DNA from: Aliigemmobacter aestuarii
GTDB taxonomy: Bacteria; Pseudomonadota; Alphaproteobacteria; Rhodobacterales; Rhodobacteraceae
Length of the DNA: 64,000 bases
Direction of reading: 5' to 3'
Assembly (NCBI RefSeq): GCF_004799285.1
Contig: NZ_SSND01000002.1
Span: 248,001 to 312,000 of the forward strand
Part shown: positions 61,865 to 64,000 of the stretch, piece by piece
Layout of the letters: every line of letters starts with the position of its first letter
Position numbering within the stretch: position 1 is the stretch's first letter
Notes under the pieces: generated by a model
What the model was told of the DNA's origin: nothing
Seen by the model: the letters and a program-made list of their open reading frames with translations, nothing else
The model's database searches: none
Made by a program: the position numbers and the translations under genes

Positions 61865-62674
61865 TCAAAGTCCCAGCACATCCATCATGTCGTATTCCCC
61901 CGGCGCCTTGCCCTGACCCCAAAGCGCGGCCTTCAACGCGCCGCGGGCAAAGATCGCCCGGTCGGTCGCGATGTGCCGGAGCACGATCCTTTCACCATCG
62001 GCGGCAAAGATCACGTCATGTTCGCCCACGATGTCGCCGCCCCGGATCGCGGAAAAGCCGATCGCGCCCCTGGCGCGCGCCCCGGTGATCCCGTCGCGGC
62101 CCGATTCGCGCACATCGTCCAGTACCACGCCGCGCCCGTCGGCCGCCGCCTGCCCCAGCATCAGCGCCGTGCCCGAGGGCGCGTCGACCTTCATGCGGTG
62201 ATGCGCCTCGACCACCTCGATATCCCAATCGGCATCCAGCGCCGCGGCCACCTTTTGCGTCAGCCGGACCAGCAGGTTCACCCCCAGGCTCATGTTCCCG
62301 GCACGGATGATCACCGCATGGCGCGCAGCGGGGCCGAGTTTTTCAAGGTGATGCGCCTCCATCCCCGTGGTGCCGATCACATGCACCGCGCGGGCCTGCG
62401 CGGCCAGCGCGGCGAATTCCACCGTCGCGGCGGGCGCAGTGAAATCGATCACCGCCTGCGCCTTCGCGAAGGCCTCCAGCGGATCATCCGTCACCGTCAC
62501 GCCAAGGGCCGCGCCGCCCATGCATTCGCCGATATCGCGACCGACCCAATGATGCCCGGCCCGTTCGACGCAGCCAACAAGCCGCGCTTTTTCGGATGCG
62601 GTCACGGTGCGCACCAGCATCTGCCCCATCCGGCCCGAAGCCCCGGTGACGACAATTCCCGGCAGAGCGGTCAT
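61865..62674 (-). CDS. dapB: 4-hydroxy-tetrahydrodipicolinate reductase DapB
   Basis: A 269-aa NAD(P)H enzyme of the diaminopimelate/lysine pathway. N-terminal Rossmann motif [17 protein letters not shown], then [40 protein letters not shown] and the substrate motif [19 protein letters not shown] with the catalytic His pair and Lys. The ATG at 62674 follows GGAGGAACC. Divergent from rbfA. Supplies meso-DAP for peptidoglycan. Confidence 0.96.
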   Translation of the reverse strand: MTALPGIVVTGASGRMGQMLVRTVTASEKARLVGCVERAGHHWVGRDIGECMGGAALGVTVTDDPLEAFAKAQAVIDFTAPAATVEFAALAAQARAVHVIGTTGMEAHHLEKLGPAARHAVIIRAGNMSLGVNLLVRLTQKVAAALDADWDIEVVEAHHRMKVDAPSGTALMLGQAAADGRGVVLDDVRESGRDGITGARARGAIGFSAIRGGDIVGEHDVIFAADGERIVLRHIATDRAIFARGALKAALWGQGKAPGEYDMMDVLGL

Positions 62675-62772
62675 GGCGGTTCCTCCTGTCTGTCGGCCCC
62701 CTTTAGCCGAGCCTGCGGCCCCTGGCAAAGCCCGCCGTTGCGGGCGGGGCGAAAAACCCCTATCTGCGGGAC

Positions 62773-63195
62773 ATGGCAAAGAACCGCTTTCATACGGGCG
62801 AAGGCCCCTCGCAGCGCCAGCTTCGCGTCGGCGAACTGATCCGGCGCACGCTGTCGGATGTGCTGAACCGGGCCGAGATCCACGATCCCGACCTCAACCG
62901 CATGTCGATCACGGTGGGGGAAGTGTCCTGTTCACCCGACCTGAAGGTGGCCACCGTCTATGTGATGCCGCTGATGGGGTCGGTGAAGGTCGAGGATGCG
63001 ATCGCGGCGCTTGCCCGCAACAAGGCGGAACTGCGCCACCGCGTCGCCTCGGAACTGACGCTGAAATACGCGCCCGACCTGCGGTTCCGGGCCGACGAGA
63101 CCTTCGACCGGCTGGACGAGACACGCAGGCTGTTTTCCGACGAACGGGTTCGGCGCGACATCGCCGGGGATGACGCAGCAGACGATGAAGGCTGA
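62773..63195 (+). CDS. rbfA: 30S ribosome-binding factor RbfA
   Basis: A 140-aa KH-type RNA-binding protein for maturation of the 30S subunit (16S 5' end). Opening [20 protein letters not shown] and [15 protein letters not shown], then the core [10 protein letters not shown]-like strand and LAPDLRF-type region ([16 protein letters not shown]). Alphaproteobacterial length, with a short acidic tail. Its 3' end overlaps the next gene by 26 bp if that gene starts at 63170. Confidence 0.95.
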   Translation: MAKNRFHTGEGPSQRQLRVGELIRRTLSDVLNRAEIHDPDLNRMSITVGEVSCSPDLKVATVYVMPLMGSVKVEDAIAALARNKAELRHRVASELTLKYAPDLRFRADETFDRLDETRRLFSDERVRRDIAGDDAADDEG

Positions 63196-63958
63196 GATCG
63201 TCGGCCTGGCCTTCCTTGCCGCCCTGTCCGCCGCCGCCCTGTCCATCCCAGCCCTGTCCACCCCAGCCCGCGCCGACGAACCCGTTTGCCGGGACCTGAT
63301 GCATGACGGGCGGGCCTTTACCGTCTGCACCGCAACGGCCCCCGCCGACATCCGCCTGTTCCAGACCGGCCCCGACGGTCAGCCCTTCGGCACCTTCGCC
63401 GCCGTCGATGCCGCGCTGGCCACCAGCGGCACACGGCTGGCCTTCGCCATGAACGGGGGGATGTATCATCCCGACCGCCGCCCGGTGGGCCTGCTGGTCG
63501 AAAACGGCACCGAACTTGCCCCGATCGTCACCCGCGAGGGGCCGGGAAACTTCGGCATGTTGCCCAACGGCGTCTTCTGCGTTGCGGGCGGCCGATTTTC
63601 CGTGATCGAAAGCCGCGCCTATGCCGCCGACCCGCCCGGCTGCCAGCACGCCAGCCAGTCCGGCCCGATGCTGGTGATCGGGGGCGCGCTGCATCCCCGC
63701 TTTCTGCCCGACAGCGACAGCCGCCATATCCGCAACGGCGTGGGCGTCTCGGCAGACGGCAACCGCGTGGCCTTTGCCATCTCGAACGAACGGGTGACGT
63801 TTCACGAATTCGCCCGACTGTTCCGCGACGGGCTGGGGATGCCCGATGCGCTTTATTTCGATGGCAGCATCTCGCGCCTTCATGCCCCCGGTCTCGGGCG
63901 CGAGGATGCGGGCTTTCCGATGGGGCCGATCGTCGGCCTCGTCGTTCCGGAAGGTTGA
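63170..63958 (+). CDS. Phosphodiester glycosidase (NAGPA/DUF2233) family exported protein
   Basis: A 262-aa protein with a signal peptide ([20 protein letters not shown], cleaved after ARA). The NAGPA-like domain has [52 protein letters not shown] and [15 protein letters not shown], all hallmarks of the family that cleaves sugar-phosphate diesters (human uncovering enzyme, YegA/YoqF types). ATG 63170 overlaps rbfA by 26 bp; ATG 63185 (MKAEI) would overlap by 11 and is about as likely. Complete at its 3' end. Confidence 0.85.
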   Translation: MTQQTMKAEIVGLAFLAALSAAALSIPALSTPARADEPVCRDLMHDGRAFTVCTATAPADIRLFQTGPDGQPFGTFAAVDAALATSGTRLAFAMNGGMYHPDRRPVGLLVENGTELAPIVTREGPGNFGMLPNGVFCVAGGRFSVIESRAYAADPPGCQHASQSGPMLVIGGALHPRFLPDSDSRHIRNGVGVSADGNRVAFAISNERVTFHEFARLFRDGLGMPDALYFDGSISRLHAPGLGREDAGFPMGPIVGLVVPEG

Positions 63959-64000
63959 CGGGCAGGCGGCCTTTGGCTAGCAGGCGGGACTTCGGATCAG

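Noticed and set aside
1-64000. CRISPR arrays, IS elements, prophage genes, tRNA or rRNA
   Set aside because: No regularly spaced direct repeats, transposase or integrase motifs, terminal inverted repeats or tRNA-like cloverleaf were seen.

Overview
The window comes from a GC-rich alphaproteobacterium of the order Rhodobacterales (Rhodobacter/Paracoccus relatives). The clearest sign is the rpoE-chrR pair: the ChrR-like protein is 213 residues long and carries its zinc ligands at the positions described for Rhodobacter sphaeroides. The pair stands opposite a FAD oxidoreductase - DUF1365 - MFS - DUF3833 - SDR operon. The order rsmB - heparinase-like - purH - lspA - DUF3035 - M16 - M16 - mutL - rmuC and the Lys1-type saccharopine dehydrogenase fit the same group. 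No rRNA, tRNA, transposase or CRISPR array was seen.

Layout. (1) 10-8858, minus: one operon of a long-chain acyl-CoA synthetase, a complete branched-chain-amino-acid-type ABC importer (two permeases, two ATPases, one binding protein), a 76-aa membrane protein and a PaaK-like ligase. Acyl-CoA-forming ligases at both ends suggest uptake and CoA activation of a carboxylic acid. (2) 9053-11709, plus: a hybrid PAS histidine kinase and an OmpR-type regulator, divergent from that operon. (3) 11716-24440, minus: a compact biosynthetic operon of type I PKS (KS-AT-KR-DH-ACP-TE), a GT2 glycosyltransferase, an NRPS (formyltransferase - condensation remnant - adenylation split by a luciferase-like monooxygenase - PCP) and its own phosphopantetheinyl transferase. 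By eye the adenylation pocket is close to the glycine code. (4) 24666-38597: a mosaic exopolysaccharide locus with many strand switches: Wzy-like ligase/polymerase, acyltransferase, WecG/TagA transferase, several GT2/GT4 enzymes, a Wzc/CpsD-like P-loop protein, a Wzz/GumC-like protein, an ExoY-like priming transferase and a Wzx-like flippase. (5) 38591-42078: two SGNH-hydrolase paralogues, one fused to a clan-A-like glycoside hydrolase. (6) 42166-49328: saccharopine dehydrogenase, then the RpoE/ChrR singlet-oxygen module with two face-to-face promoters of matching architecture. (7) 49348-63958: housekeeping genes (rmuC, mutL, M16 peptidase pair, lspA, purH, rsmB, SDH assembly factor, dapB, rbfA) and a phosphodiester-glycosidase family protein at the right edge.

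Working together. The PKS/NRPS operon lies directly against the polysaccharide genes and contains its own glycosyltransferase, so its product may be a glycosylated small molecule, an acyl decoration of the polymer, or a separate metabolite. From visible domains the simplest reading is a formylated, possibly oxidised, glycyl starter extended once with malonate, reduced, dehydrated and released by the thioesterase. This operon is the best candidate for an undescribed system here. Its product is inference.
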